Shown: piece after piece, positions 8,583 to 17,458 of the stretch
How the letters are laid out: each line of letters opens with the position of its first letter
How positions within the stretch are numbered: the stretch's first letter is position 1
The notes under the pieces: generated by a model
What the model was told of the DNA's origin: nothing
The model's database searches: none
Seen by the model: the letters and a program-made list of their open reading frames with translations, nothing else
Made by a program: the position numbers and the translations under genes
NCBI RefSeq assembly: GCF_040327995.1
Contig: NZ_JBEPIJ010000013.1
Location: forward strand, 30,439-94,438
Source of the DNA: Solimonas thermocellulolyticum
Lineage (GTDB): Bacteria; Pseudomonadota; Gammaproteobacteria; Nevskiales; Nevskiaceae
DNA length: 64,000 bases
Reading direction: 5' to 3'

Positions 8583-9338
8583 ATGGCGAGGCTGGCAGGC
8601 AAGGTGGCGCTGGTGACCGGCGCGGGGCAGGGCGTGGGGCAGGGCATCGCATACGCGCTGGCGGCCGAAGGCGCGGCGATTGCGGTCGCCGGGCGCACGC
8701 TTTCAAAGCTGCAGGCCACCGTCGCCGAGATCGAGCGACGTGGCGGCAAGGCCTTCGCCGTCGAGTGCGACGTCAAGCGTGCGGCGTCTGCCAAGGCCTG
8801 CGTCGACGCCGTGGTCGCGCACTTCGGCAAGCTCAACATCCTCGTCAACAATGCTCAGGAGGTCGCGCTCGGCACGCTCAACGAGGTCAGCGACGAGGCC
8901 TTGATCGCCGGCTGGGAGTCCGGCCCCTTGGCGACGTTCCGGCTGATGAAGCTGTGCTATCCGTACCTCAAGGGCGATGGCGTGATCGTCAACTTCGGCA
9001 CCTCGGCCGCCAAGCGCTGGGACGTGTCGGGCTATGGCGCCTACGCCGCGATCAAGGAAGCGACGCGCCAGCTCACGCGCGCCGCGGCCTGCGAGTGGGC
9101 GAAGGACGGCATCCGCACCAATGCGATCCTGCCGCTGGGCGATTCACCGGCCATGGCCTGGTGGATGCGCGAGCGCCCCGAGGAATCCGCCGCCTTCGTC
9201 GCCACCGTGCCGCAGGGCTATGTCGGTTCCTGCGAGAACGACGTGGGCCGCTTCGTCGCGACGCTGTGTTCGGAGGACTGCCGCTACATCAACGGCCAGT
9301 CGATCGGCGTCGACGGCGGCCAGGCGTATCTGGGGTGA
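8583..9338 (+). CDS. SDR family NAD(P)-dependent oxidoreductase
   Basis: 251 aa classical short-chain dehydrogenase. The start at 8583 is supported by GGAGAA 7 bp upstream. The nucleotide-binding glycine motif 'TGAGQGVG' is at 12-19 with Arg38 near the end of strand 2 (NADP preference possible). Ser141, Tyr154 and Lys158 form the catalytic set. The usual 'NNAG' is 'NNAQ' (89-92), a deviation seen in some family members. The gene ends the crotonase-crotonase-SDR unit and could oxidise the hydroxyacyl-CoA made by the hydratases; this is inference from position. Confidence 0.85.
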   Translation: MARLAGKVALVTGAGQGVGQGIAYALAAEGAAIAVAGRTLSKLQATVAEIERRGGKAFAVECDVKRAASAKACVDAVVAHFGKLNILVNNAQEVALGTLNEVSDEALIAGWESGPLATFRLMKLCYPYLKGDGVIVNFGTSAAKRWDVSGYGAYAAIKEATRQLTRAAACEWAKDGIRTNAILPLGDSPAMAWWMRERPEESAAFVATVPQGYVGSCENDVGRFVATLCSEDCRYINGQSIGVDGGQAYLG

Positions 9339-9484
9339 GTGAGGGCGGCCTTGCGAATGTCCGGCCAAGGAGGGCCGGGCAGGGGTTTCAAACGTCTGCA
9401 CCACCGCGCCAGGGACGGCCGGTGCGCCCGAGTTGATCGAGGTAGCTCGCGTACGGCAGGTGGCGCGTGACGACCAGGGGCGCT

Positions 9485-10744
9485 TCACTGCAGCGCGTCG
9501 ATGTGCAGACGCCCGGTACGCACACGCTGCGGATGATCGCCGACGGGCACGCTGGCAATCTCCTGCGCGGTGTCGAAGTCGATCACGGCAACCCGGTCCT
9601 GTTCGCTGACCGAGACGTAGCAGTGGCGGCCGTCATGACTCTCGGTCGACCAGTAAGGCTTGGCCGCGAGCGGATCTTCGGACAGCGTGACGATGTCGAA
9701 ATCGAAGCTCGCGCGATCGACGATCGCCGCATAGCCCGACATCGTGCCGGCCACGCACAGCTTGGAGCCCTGCGCGTTGATCGCAAGGCCGTGGTGCGCG
9801 GAGTTGAGCTGGTACTTGTGATACGGCAGTTGCTGGATCTTCTCCGGCACCGGCAGCTCGAGCGCCCGCGTGATCTTGTGCTGCGCAAGGTCGTACTCGA
9901 ACAGGCCGTGGAAGAACGAGACCTGCAGATAAATGTGGCTCTCGTCCGGCGTGACCGCCATCGGCCGCACGGCGCGGTCGATCCACGGCATGCCGAAGGC
10001 TTCGAGCTTCTCGCCGATGTCGATGCGCTCGATCACCTCGTACGACTGTGCATCGACGATTTGCAGCCAGCGATCGCCTTTGAGCCAGTCCAGCCATTTG
10101 GCGGTCGTCGGCAGGAACACCCTGCCGATGCTGGCGTGATAGATGCGCTTACCGTCGCGCGAGTAGTTGCTCTCGTGCGGCTGATCGCCGCTATCAAAAC
10201 CGCCATTGATGCGGCCGGTTGCGGTGTCGATGGCGTGCACCTTGCGCGCCGTCGACGCCGATACCAGAAAAGTCTTGCCGTCCGGCGAGAGCGCCGCATG
10301 GTCGGCGCGATAGCCCTCGACCGGCGTGCGCCAGACGATCTCGCCGCTGGCGACATCGATCGCGACCACGTCAGCGAAGCTCGGCCGCGACACGAACAGC
10401 CGGCGACCGTCGTTGGAGGTGAACAAATCGTCGACGAACTGGTCGTGGCCCTCGCCGATGAACTTACGGATCAGATGAAAGTAGATCGAGCGCAACACGC
10501 TGGCCTCGATCTCGTCGATGCGCTGGGCTCGGTCCGGAATGATGTTGACACGCTTGATGACCTCGAAGGTCTGCGGGTCGAAGATGTCGGCGGTGCCGTC
10601 CCAGTTGTTGCCGACGACGACCACGTCGCGCAGGCCGGGTTCCGCGGAGGCCGTCGACGGATCCGACGCCAGCACGGTCATCAGCGCGCCGAGGTGCAGG
10701 CCGAGTGCGCACAGCGCCCGGGACCAGGCTCCCGTCATGATCAT
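9485..10744 (-). CDS. Secreted YVTN/YncE-type beta-propeller protein
   Basis: 419 aa. A signal peptide (about residues 1-33, 'LCALGLHLGALMTVLASDPSTASA') precedes repeated seven-bladed-propeller units with strands such as 'SPDGKTFLVSASTARKVHAID' and 'VTPDESHIYLQVS'. No catalytic motif or heme motif is visible. Such periplasmic propellers occur as quinohemoprotein-like or surface-binding proteins; function cannot be assigned. It is monocistronic as far as can be seen, with a 205-bp divergent spacer to the flavin oxidoreductase gene. The ATG at 10738 is an equally good start. Confidence 0.7.
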   Translation of the reverse strand: MIMTGAWSRALCALGLHLGALMTVLASDPSTASAEPGLRDVVVVGNNWDGTADIFDPQTFEVIKRVNIIPDRAQRIDEIEASVLRSIYFHLIRKFIGEGHDQFVDDLFTSNDGRRLFVSRPSFADVVAIDVASGEIVWRTPVEGYRADHAALSPDGKTFLVSASTARKVHAIDTATGRINGGFDSGDQPHESNYSRDGKRIYHASIGRVFLPTTAKWLDWLKGDRWLQIVDAQSYEVIERIDIGEKLEAFGMPWIDRAVRPMAVTPDESHIYLQVSFFHGLFEYDLAQHKITRALELPVPEKIQQLPYHKYQLNSAHHGLAINAQGSKLCVAGTMSGYAAIVDRASFDFDIVTLSEDPLAAKPYWSTESHDGRHCYVSVSEQDRVAVIDFDTAQEIASVPVGDHPQRVRTGRLHIDALQ

Positions 10745-10949
10745 GGCGATTCCCCTAGGCGATGGTCGGGCGATCGACGCCGCGCGCTCGCCGCCCTAAA
10801 CCAGCATGATGGCATAAGGCGATGATCATCGCGGTTGGGGTGAAGGGGCGGCAGCGGTTGCGCCCCGCAAGGGCGCGTCTGCGCAATTCGGACGAGGACG
10901 TCGCCGGCCGCTGGCGCGACAGTGCGGTGGTCCGCACCAGGGAAGCCGC

Positions 10950-12194
10950 ATGTCGCACGCGCCGCCGCCACCCGCCTCGATCGCCCAGGCGTTCACGCCG
11001 GTGACAATCGGCCCGCTGCGCCTGCGCAACCGCTTCATCAAGTCGGCGACCAACGAGGGCATGGCCAGGGGCGGCGTGCCGTCGAAGATGCTGGTCGAAC
11101 ACCACCGCGCGATCGCCGCCGGCGGCGCGGCGATGACCACGGTCGCCTACTGCGCGGTGAGCCCCGACGGTCGCACCTTCGAGGATCAGGTGACGCTCGA
11201 CGACGCCAGCCTGCCGCACCTGCGGGTGCTCACCGACGCGGTACATGCCGAAGGTGCGGCGGTCTGTGCGCAGATCACGCACGGCGGCGCCTTCACCTTC
11301 GTGCCGGTGCTGTCCACGAAGTACCCGCTGTCGGCCAGCGGCGGCCTCAACGCCGCCGGCGTGATCAGCGGCCGCCTGTTCAAGACGGCGATGACGCCGG
11401 CCGACCTGACGCGCGTCGCCGACGAGTTCGTCGCCGCAGCGCGGCGCGCGCAGCAGGCCGGCTTCGATGCCGTCGAAATCCACATGGGTCACGGTTATCT
11501 GCTGAGTCAGTTCATCTCGCCGAAGTACAACCGCCGCCGCGACGATTACGGCGGCAGCGCCGCGCAGCGCGCGCGCTATCCGGCCGAGGTCCTGCGTCGC
11601 GTGCTCGATGCGGTCGGCGATCGGCTCGCGGTGACCTGCAAGATCTGCGTCACCGAGGGCTTCAAGGGCGGCGCGACCGTGGACGATGCGATCGAAGTCG
11701 CGCGCGTGCTCGAGCGCGAGGGTGCGCATCTTTTGGTGCTCTCGGGCGGCATGAACGTCGAGGCGCCGTGGGCGATCTTCGGCAGCAACATGCCGGCCGC
11801 CGCGGTCGAGACGATCCAGAATCCGGTGGTGAAACTGGCGACACGAATGATGCGGCTGTGGGAACCCAAGGTCGCGTTCCGCGAGCTGTACTTTCTCGAA
11901 CACTCGCGCCGCATCCGCGCCGCGGTGAAGCTGCCGCTGGCCTATCTGGGCGGGGCCAAGTCGCGATCCGGCATCGAATCCGTGCTCAGCGAGGGTTTCG
12001 ACTGCGTCGCCATGGGCCGCGCGCTGATTCACGATCCGGAGCTGGTCAACAAGTTCCGCGACGGCCGCGCGAGCGCCTCCGGCTGCACCGCGTGCAACCA
12101 ATGCGTGGTGACGATGTACGGCGAGGCCGGCACCCACTGCGTGCTGCGGCCGTCACCGGACCCGGCGCTCAACCGCGTGCCGGCGGCCGCATGA
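10950..12194 (+). CDS. NADH:flavin oxidoreductase, Old Yellow Enzyme family
   Basis: 414 aa TIM-barrel FMN enzyme. Visible are the N-terminal 'LRLRNRFIKSATNEGMA', the active-site strand 'AVEIHMGHGYLLSQFISP' with the 'NRRRDDYGGS' phosphate loop, and 'AMGRALIHDPELVNKF'. A C-terminal cysteine cluster 'CTACNQC' with a further Cys about 12 residues later resembles the 4Fe-4S motif of 2,4-dienoyl-CoA reductases, but the C-terminal FAD/NAD domain of full-length FadH is missing. It may reduce an activated C=C bond in an enoyl-CoA or enone; given the steroid cluster downstream a steroid enone is possible but unproven. Confidence 0.82.
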   Translation: MSHAPPPPASIAQAFTPVTIGPLRLRNRFIKSATNEGMARGGVPSKMLVEHHRAIAAGGAAMTTVAYCAVSPDGRTFEDQVTLDDASLPHLRVLTDAVHAEGAAVCAQITHGGAFTFVPVLSTKYPLSASGGLNAAGVISGRLFKTAMTPADLTRVADEFVAAARRAQQAGFDAVEIHMGHGYLLSQFISPKYNRRRDDYGGSAAQRARYPAEVLRRVLDAVGDRLAVTCKICVTEGFKGGATVDDAIEVARVLEREGAHLLVLSGGMNVEAPWAIFGSNMPAAAVETIQNPVVKLATRMMRLWEPKVAFRELYFLEHSRRIRAAVKLPLAYLGGAKSRSGIESVLSEGFDCVAMGRALIHDPELVNKFRDGRASASGCTACNQCVVTMYGEAGTHCVLRPSPDPALNRVPAAA

Positions 12195-12210
12195 GCACGA
12201 CCGTCGAACG

Positions 12211-12717
12211 ATGAAACTGCCGCTCAAGCTGCTGCTGCGCGATCTGCTGATCATCGCGGCGGCGATCGTCGTGCGCGAGGCGAGCCACGGCCTCGAAGCC
12301 AGCGGCTCGGCGGCACACTGGCCGCTGGCGCTCGTCGCCGGCGCGCTGCTCGCGCTCGCCGGTTATCTGGTGCACGAGTGGGGCCACCTGCTCGGCGCGC
12401 TCGCCAGCCGCAGCCGCGTCGAACTGCCGGACACCGTGGCCGCAGTGTTCTTGTTCAAGTTCGACGTCGGCGCCAACGATCGCCGCCAGTTCCTGTGGAT
12501 GTCGGCCGGCGGCTTCGCCGCCAGCGCGATCGTCGTCGCGCTCTCCCTGGCGTTGTTGTCCTTCGATCGCCTCGCCGACGGCATCGCCCTGGTCCTCACC
12601 GGGCTCGGCGTGCTCGCCACCGCGGTGCTCGAACTGCCGCCGGCCTGGCGCGTGCTGCGCGGTGCCGGCCTGCCGCAGCAGGGGCCGGCCTTTGTCGGAA
12701 CCAAACCCTCGGACTGA
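12211..12717 (+). CDS. Small membrane protein with HEWGH motif
   Basis: 168 aa with four predicted hydrophobic segments (about 10-22, 38-54, 94-114, 120-140). The second ends in 'GYLVHEWGHLLGALA', with His55, Glu56 and His59 forming an HExxH zinc signature next to a membrane helix, as in M50-type intramembrane proteases. The second catalytic motif of site-2 proteases (N/D-P-D-G) is not found, so proteolytic activity is uncertain. It follows the flavin oxidoreductase by 16 bp and probably shares its transcript. No confident family name. Confidence 0.6.
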   Translation: MKLPLKLLLRDLLIIAAAIVVREASHGLEASGSAAHWPLALVAGALLALAGYLVHEWGHLLGALASRSRVELPDTVAAVFLFKFDVGANDRRQFLWMSAGGFAASAIVVALSLALLSFDRLADGIALVLTGLGVLATAVLELPPAWRVLRGAGLPQQGPAFVGTKPSD

Positions 12718-12785
12718 GCGTCGTTCGCGCGTAGGCGCACGGACCCGGTCGATCGGAACACAGCGAACCAGGCACGATGCGATGA

Positions 12786-13136
12786 CTACGGCTTGGGGGA
12801 CCGCGTGCGCAGCCACACCATCCCCGCGCCGAGCGACACCCCTGCCACGTTCGCGCCGATGTCCGCCCATTCGAAGCTGCGCCAGGGCAGGCGCGCCTGC
12901 ACCAGCTCGATGAGGATGCCGAATCCGATCATCGCGATCGCGGCGATGACGCGGTGGCGGTGGTGGTTCTGGGCCAGCACCGCCAGCGCCCCGAGGACAA
13001 GATAGCTACCCAAATGCACCAGCTTGTCGGCGTAGGCCGGCAGCGCGGGCAGTTGGGGCGTGGGGATCAGCGCGGTCGCGCCGACGACGAGCATCGCGGC
13101 GATCCACGCCGCCCGTAACAAGGTCGAACGCGACAT
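12786..13136 (-). CDS. VanZ-like membrane protein
   Basis: 116 aa with three to four membrane helices and the VanZ-family pattern 'DKLVHLGSYLVLGAL', 'IGFGILIELVQARLP' and 'RSFEWADIGANVAGV'. In Gram-negatives this short VanZ form has no proven role; the family name comes from teicoplanin resistance. It is convergent with the HEWGH-motif gene and lies just downstream of the methyltransferase gene on the same strand (33-bp gap), so it may be the last gene of that unit. Confidence 0.8.
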   Translation of the reverse strand: MSRSTLLRAAWIAAMLVVGATALIPTPQLPALPAYADKLVHLGSYLVLGALAVLAQNHHRHRVIAAIAMIGFGILIELVQARLPWRSFEWADIGANVAGVSLGAGMVWLRTRSPKP

Positions 13137-13169
13137 CGAGAAAACCGAGGAAGACGACGGACGCGCAGC

Positions 13170-14036
13170 CTAACCGCTTTCTCGTCGTGTCGCCGAGCTT
13201 CGGGTGGCTTCGAGTATGCGCACGCGGTCGCCGCCCGGTGTCCGCGCGATGTCGCAGGTCGCCGGCAGCTCGCGCGTCGCATGTACCCGCACCTCGGCGA
13301 AGCCGAGCCCCGCGAGCCGCTGCCGCACCTGGGCGACGGTGTCGAAGTGCACGAACATGCGGCCGCGCACGAACACCTGCAGGATGGCGCCGAAGGCCAC
13401 CATCGCCGCGTTGCGGTTTTCGTGCAACAGGTAGACGTCCGAGAGGTAGAGTCCCGTCGGGAATCTCGCGAGCACGGCGGCGATGCGGCGCCATAGCGCA
13501 TCGGCCCGGGCCGGTGCGAGGTAGTTCATCAGGCCTTCGGTGATGACCGCCGTGCCCTGCGCCGGATCGAGTGTTGCCGCCACCGCGGCCAGCGACTGCG
13601 GCCCGTCCTCGGCGAGCGCGTCGAGCTCGACGACGCGATGCCGCTCGCCGAGCAGGCCCGAAGCCTGCAGCCGTCGCCGCTTTTCGGCGGCCATGGCCGG
13701 CAGATCGGTCTCGACATAGGTGAGGCGATCGCCGTAGCGCCGGCGCATTCGCCAGCCGCGCGCCGACAGGCCGGCGGCGATCTCGATGACCTGGGTCACC
13801 CGGCCCTCGTCGATCGCGCGCATGAGCAGCGCGTCGATGCCGTGGTGGCGGGCCAGCATCATCGCCTCCAGCGACACGCCGCCGAGCGCCTGGGTAAGGC
13901 GCGTGAGCAGGCGAAAACCGCGATCCAGGCGCTTGCCCTCTGGCGTGACCAGGGCCTCGGTCGACAGGCCGAGCCGGTACCACAGATAGCCGGTGGCGTG
14001 GGCCGTCGGGCTGATGCGTGCGGCCTTGCTCGTCAT
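13170..14036 (-). CDS. Class I SAM-dependent methyltransferase, leucine carboxyl methyltransferase type
   Basis: 288 aa. Start at 14036 chosen because its ATG overlaps the stop of the upstream SDR (ATGA). The LCMT/TcmP-like fold is seen in 'QVIEIAAGLSARGWRM' (SAM-binding loop), 'LTYVETDLPAM' (ribose-binding acid) and 'VITEGLMNYL'. Bacterial members methylate carboxylates or polyketide/lipid hydroxyls; the substrate here is unknown. Translational coupling to an SDR suggests sequential steps on one metabolite. Confidence 0.8.
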   Translation of the reverse strand: MTSKAARISPTAHATGYLWYRLGLSTEALVTPEGKRLDRGFRLLTRLTQALGGVSLEAMMLARHHGIDALLMRAIDEGRVTQVIEIAAGLSARGWRMRRRYGDRLTYVETDLPAMAAEKRRRLQASGLLGERHRVVELDALAEDGPQSLAAVAATLDPAQGTAVITEGLMNYLAPARADALWRRIAAVLARFPTGLYLSDVYLLHENRNAAMVAFGAILQVFVRGRMFVHFDTVAQVRQRLAGLGFAEVRVHATRELPATCDIARTPGGDRVRILEATRSSATRRESG

Positions 14037-14815
14037 CACAGGCCCGGCGCGCCGGGAAAGCCGACGTAATACTGCCCGCAGAGCATGCCGCCGTCGACGG
14101 CGATCTCGGCGCCGCACAGGTACGAGGACTCGTCGCTGGCGAGGAACAGGCTGGTGTAGGCGACCTCGATCGGCTCGCCGACGCGCTGCAGCGGCACCAT
14201 GGCATAGCGCTTGTTCACCTCGGCCTTGGGCTCGGCGTAGGGATTGCCCATCGCCGTGTCGATGCCGCCGGGGTGTACCGAGTTCACGCGCACGCCCTTG
14301 TGGCCGAACTCCATCGCCGCCGCCTTGGTGAAGCCGCGTACCGCCCACTTGCTGGCGTTGTACGCGGACAGCCCGTTCGCGGCCTTCATGCCGTCGACCG
14401 AGGAGATGTTGACGATCGAACCCTTGCCGCGCGCGACCATGTTGGCGCCGACCAGCTTGGTGCCGAGAAAGCAGCCGATGAGGTTGACGTCGAGCACGCG
14501 CGCAAAGTCGTCGCGCGTGGTTTCGGCAATGGTCTTGAACATGAGGATGCCGGCGTTGTTGACGAGCACGTCGATGGCGCCGAAGGCCGAGAGGGTGGCG
14601 TCGATCAGCCGCTGCCAGCTCACCTCGCTGGTGACGTCGTGGTGCACGAAGCGCGCCGCCTCGCCGAGCTCGGCGGCGAGCGCGTCGCCTTCGGCATCGA
14701 GCAGATCGCCGATCACCACCTTCGCGCCTTCGGCGACGAACAGCCGCGCGGTGGCCGCGCCCATGCCGCGCGCACCGCCGGTGATGATGGCGACCTTGTC
14801 CTTGAGCCTTGCCAT
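14036..14815 (-). CDS. SDR family oxidoreductase
   Basis: 259 aa. Start at 14815 chosen since the Rossmann fold begins at once ('KVAIITGGARGMG'), although the frame stays open for 0.5 kb further upstream over the TonB-receptor gene. Asp37 after strand 2 favours NAD(H). Ser139, Tyr152 and Lys156 are the catalytic residues and 'NNAG' is intact. It resembles hydroxysteroid and 2,5-dichloro-diol type dehydrogenases. It is divergent from the TonB receptor across 232 bp and is the first gene of an SDR-methyltransferase pair. Confidence 0.85.
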   Translation of the reverse strand: MARLKDKVAIITGGARGMGAATARLFVAEGAKVVIGDLLDAEGDALAAELGEAARFVHHDVTSEVSWQRLIDATLSAFGAIDVLVNNAGILMFKTIAETTRDDFARVLDVNLIGCFLGTKLVGANMVARGKGSIVNISSVDGMKAANGLSAYNASKWAVRGFTKAAAMEFGHKGVRVNSVHPGGIDTAMGNPYAEPKAEVNKRYAMVPLQRVGEPIEVAYTSLFLASDESSYLCGAEIAVDGGMLCGQYYVGFPGAPGL

Positions 14816-15047
14816 GTCCGCGCCCTTTCCGATCGAAAGCAGGTGCAGCATGGGTGTACGCGGCGGCGCCGGGCTTCGTCCGAACGAACGAGTGGATGTG
14901 CCGCGCAGCGTCGCAACACGCCGACGCGGCGTCTCATCCTTCCGGATGAGGCTCGCTCGGCGCAACCGTGGCCAGGATATCGCGCCCGCTCCCAGCCGGG
15001 CGCCGACCACGACGTCAGGAGCAAGCCAGGTGCGACAGGAGAACCCG

Positions 15048-17318
15048 ATGCGGCTGCGGCCGCTGGCCCTCGCGGCCGTGTGCATGACCATGACCGCTGC
15101 GCACGCGCAGCCAACCGAATCGCAGGACGAGCCCGCGAAGGCGCCGACGCAGATCGACGACATCGTCGTCACCGCGCAGCGCCGCGAGGAGAAACTGCAG
15201 GATGTGCCGCTCGCAGTCACCGCGTTTCCCGAGGACCAGATCCAGGCGCGCGGCATCGACGACGTCGGCGATCTGAACGCACTCGCGCCCGGCTTGCAGA
15301 TCAGCAAGACGCCGTCGAACACGACGATCTCGCAGGTGACGATCCGCGGCGTCAGCCAGATCAACCCGGCGATCTACTGGGATCCGGCCGTCGGCATCTA
15401 TGTGGACGGCGTGTACATCGGCAAGGCCCAGGGCAGCATCTTCAATCTCGTCGACCTGTCGCGCGTCGAAGTGTTACGCGGCCCGCAGGGCACGCTGTAC
15501 GGCCGCAATACGCTCGCCGGCGCGATCAACCTGGTGACGCGCGCGCCGAGCGGCGAGTTCGGCGGCAGCGCCAGCGTCGAGGTCGGCAACTACAACGCGC
15601 TCGTGCAGCGCGCCTCGGTGGACCTGCCGCGGATGGGCATCGTCAGCCTGTCGATCGGCGCCCGCAGCGAGCAGCGCGACGGCTGGGTCGATACCCCGCG
15701 CGACGCCTCCGTGCCCGAACTCAACGACCGCAACAACCACGGTCTGCGCATCGCTGCCGACTTCGACTTTGCGCCGGGCCTTGTGGGCGAGTACCGCTTC
15801 GATCGGTCGCGGATCGATCAGACCAACAATTTCGATCAGCTCTACCGGATCGAGATTCCGTTCCTGCAACCCTTTGCGTCGCGCGAGCGCCTGGAGCGGG
15901 CGAGCGTGGACGCGCCGTCCTTCGAGCGCTCGGAGGTCCAGGGGCATTCGTTCACGCTGAGCTGGGATCTGAGCGACCGCCACACCCTCAAATCGATCTC
16001 CGGTTATCGCAGGCTCGAATGGGATGATTCGCTCGACCTCGACGGCTCGCCGCTGCCGGTGGTGTGGACGCAGCGCTTCACCGACTACGATCAGGTCTCA
16101 CAGGACCTGCAACTGCTCGGGGCTTTCGATCGCTGGAACTACGTCGTCGGCGTCTACTACTTTGGCGACGACGGCGACACCGACAATCCGCAGAGTTTCT
16201 TCGTCATCGATCCGGGCAGCGATGCCTATTTCGACTCGCGCTATGGCACCCAGACCTCGGCCTGGGCCGGTTACGGCCAGGTGGACTTCCGTCCGCTCGA
16301 TGCGCTGACGCTGACCGCCGGCATCCGTTACACGCGCGAGAAGAAGGAGATCGAACGCACCTTCGGCCTGCGCGCCGATCCCGCCGATCCGTTCTTCTAC
16401 CTGATTCCCGAGGGTACCGGCGCGTCCGAGACCTTCGATGCGACCACGCCGACGCTCTCCGCGGCCTGGCGCTTCAGCCCGCAGCTCAACGTCTACGTGC
16501 GCTACGCCGAAGGCTTCAAGAGCGGCGGCTTCAACGGCGAGTACAGCGAGCCGCCCACCGGCAACGAGACGCCGGAGGAGTTCGCCGCGCTGATCGCGCG
16601 CAACATCGCCGAGACGCAAACGCCGTTCAAGCCCGAGCAGCAGCAGTCCGTCGAGGTCGGCCTCAAGTCCAGTCTCGCCGGCGGGCGTCTGATGTTCAAC
16701 GCCGCGGCCTTCCACAACACGCTGGAAGACTTCCAGGCCTCGATCTTCCTCGGTACCGGCGCCGCCGCCACCGCCGTGCGCAACGCCGGCGAGGCGACGA
16801 TCCAGGGCATCGAGCTCGAAGCGGCGCTGCGTCTGGGCGGCACCCTGCTGATGGCGAACTACGCCTGGCTCGACCCGGAGTACGACGAGTTCATCGACGC
16901 CGGCGTCAACGTCGCCGACAACCGCGCCTTCGTCCACGCGCCCGAGCACAGCTTCAACCTGGTGCTCGACAGCGAGCTGCTGCGCCGCGACTGGGGCGTG
17001 CTGCGCGCGGTCCTCGACTACGCCTGGACCGACGACTTCTACACCTACCCGTACCAGATCGAGGTGACCAACCCCGGCCTGCAGGTCGCGCGCGATACCG
17101 AGGTGCAGGCGCATGGCATCCTCAACGCGCGGCTGGCGGTCGTGGACGTCCCCTTGGGCGATCGTGCGCGCGGCGAGTTCGCGCTATGGGCGCGCAATCT
17201 GCTCGACGACGACACCGCGACCAACTTCATCGACTTCGGCCCGGTGTTCGGCAGCCTGACCGTCGCCAACTTCGAGGAGCCGCGCACCTTCGGCATCAGC
17301 GGCGTCGTGCGCTGGTAG
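15048..17318 (+). CDS. TonB-dependent receptor
   Basis: 756 aa outer-membrane transporter. The start at 15048 has an AGGAGA ribosome site at 15037-15042 and is followed by a signal peptide ending near 'AAHAQP'. A TonB-box-like 'DDIVVTAQRREEKLQDVP' (about 35-52), the plug domain ('GLQISKTPSNTTISQVTIRGV', 'VEVLRGPQGTLYGRNTLAGAINLVT') and a 22-strand barrel ending '...FGISGVVRW' are present. The plug's 'RGPQGTLYGRNT' is typical of the IroN/BtuB-like clade that in sphingomonad- and Nevskia-type degraders takes up carbohydrates, siderophores or hydrophobic aromatics. Substrate unknown. A GC stem-loop directly follows the stop codon. Confidence 0.93.
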   Translation: MRLRPLALAAVCMTMTAAHAQPTESQDEPAKAPTQIDDIVVTAQRREEKLQDVPLAVTAFPEDQIQARGIDDVGDLNALAPGLQISKTPSNTTISQVTIRGVSQINPAIYWDPAVGIYVDGVYIGKAQGSIFNLVDLSRVEVLRGPQGTLYGRNTLAGAINLVTRAPSGEFGGSASVEVGNYNALVQRASVDLPRMGIVSLSIGARSEQRDGWVDTPRDASVPELNDRNNHGLRIAADFDFAPGLVGEYRFDRSRIDQTNNFDQLYRIEIPFLQPFASRERLERASVDAPSFERSEVQGHSFTLSWDLSDRHTLKSISGYRRLEWDDSLDLDGSPLPVVWTQRFTDYDQVSQDLQLLGAFDRWNYVVGVYYFGDDGDTDNPQSFFVIDPGSDAYFDSRYGTQTSAWAGYGQVDFRPLDALTLTAGIRYTREKKEIERTFGLRADPADPFFYLIPEGTGASETFDATTPTLSAAWRFSPQLNVYVRYAEGFKSGGFNGEYSEPPTGNETPEEFAALIARNIAETQTPFKPEQQQSVEVGLKSSLAGGRLMFNAAAFHNTLEDFQASIFLGTGAAATAVRNAGEATIQGIELEAALRLGGTLLMANYAWLDPEYDEFIDAGVNVADNRAFVHAPEHSFNLVLDSELLRRDWGVLRAVLDYAWTDDFYTYPYQIEVTNPGLQVARDTEVQAHGILNARLAVVDVPLGDRARGEFALWARNLLDDDTATNFIDFGPVFGSLTVANFEEPRTFGISGVVRW

Positions 17319-17322
17319 CGCG

Positions 17323-17337
17323 CGCCGGCAGCCGGCG
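17323..17337. other. GC stem-loop after the TonB receptor gene
   Basis: CGCCGGC (17323-17329) and GCCGGCG (17331-17337) form a perfect inverted repeat 5 bp after the stop codon. There is no T-run; it may protect the mRNA 3' end or help factor-dependent termination. Confidence 0.35.
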
Positions 17338-17458
17338 CCGCATCTGATCGGGCATGTCCGGCAGCGCCGGGCGTGAGCGTGCCGGTGTCGGCTGCGCAAC
17401 GCGGCGTCGAGTTCATGCACAATGCGGCGATCCGTCACCGAGCCCAGGGAGAGTCGCC

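Noticed and set aside
9339..9484. Short protein-like minus-strand stretch ('VVTRHLPYASYLDQLGRTGR') between the SDR and beta-propeller genes
   Set aside because: Only about 30 codons, no start codon, no recognised family and out of frame with the propeller gene; too little to call a gene remnant.
14816..15364. Upstream extension of the SDR gene on the minus strand
   Set aside because: The frame is open but lies over the signal peptide and plug of the TonB receptor, and the SDR fold begins only at the internal ATG at 14815.
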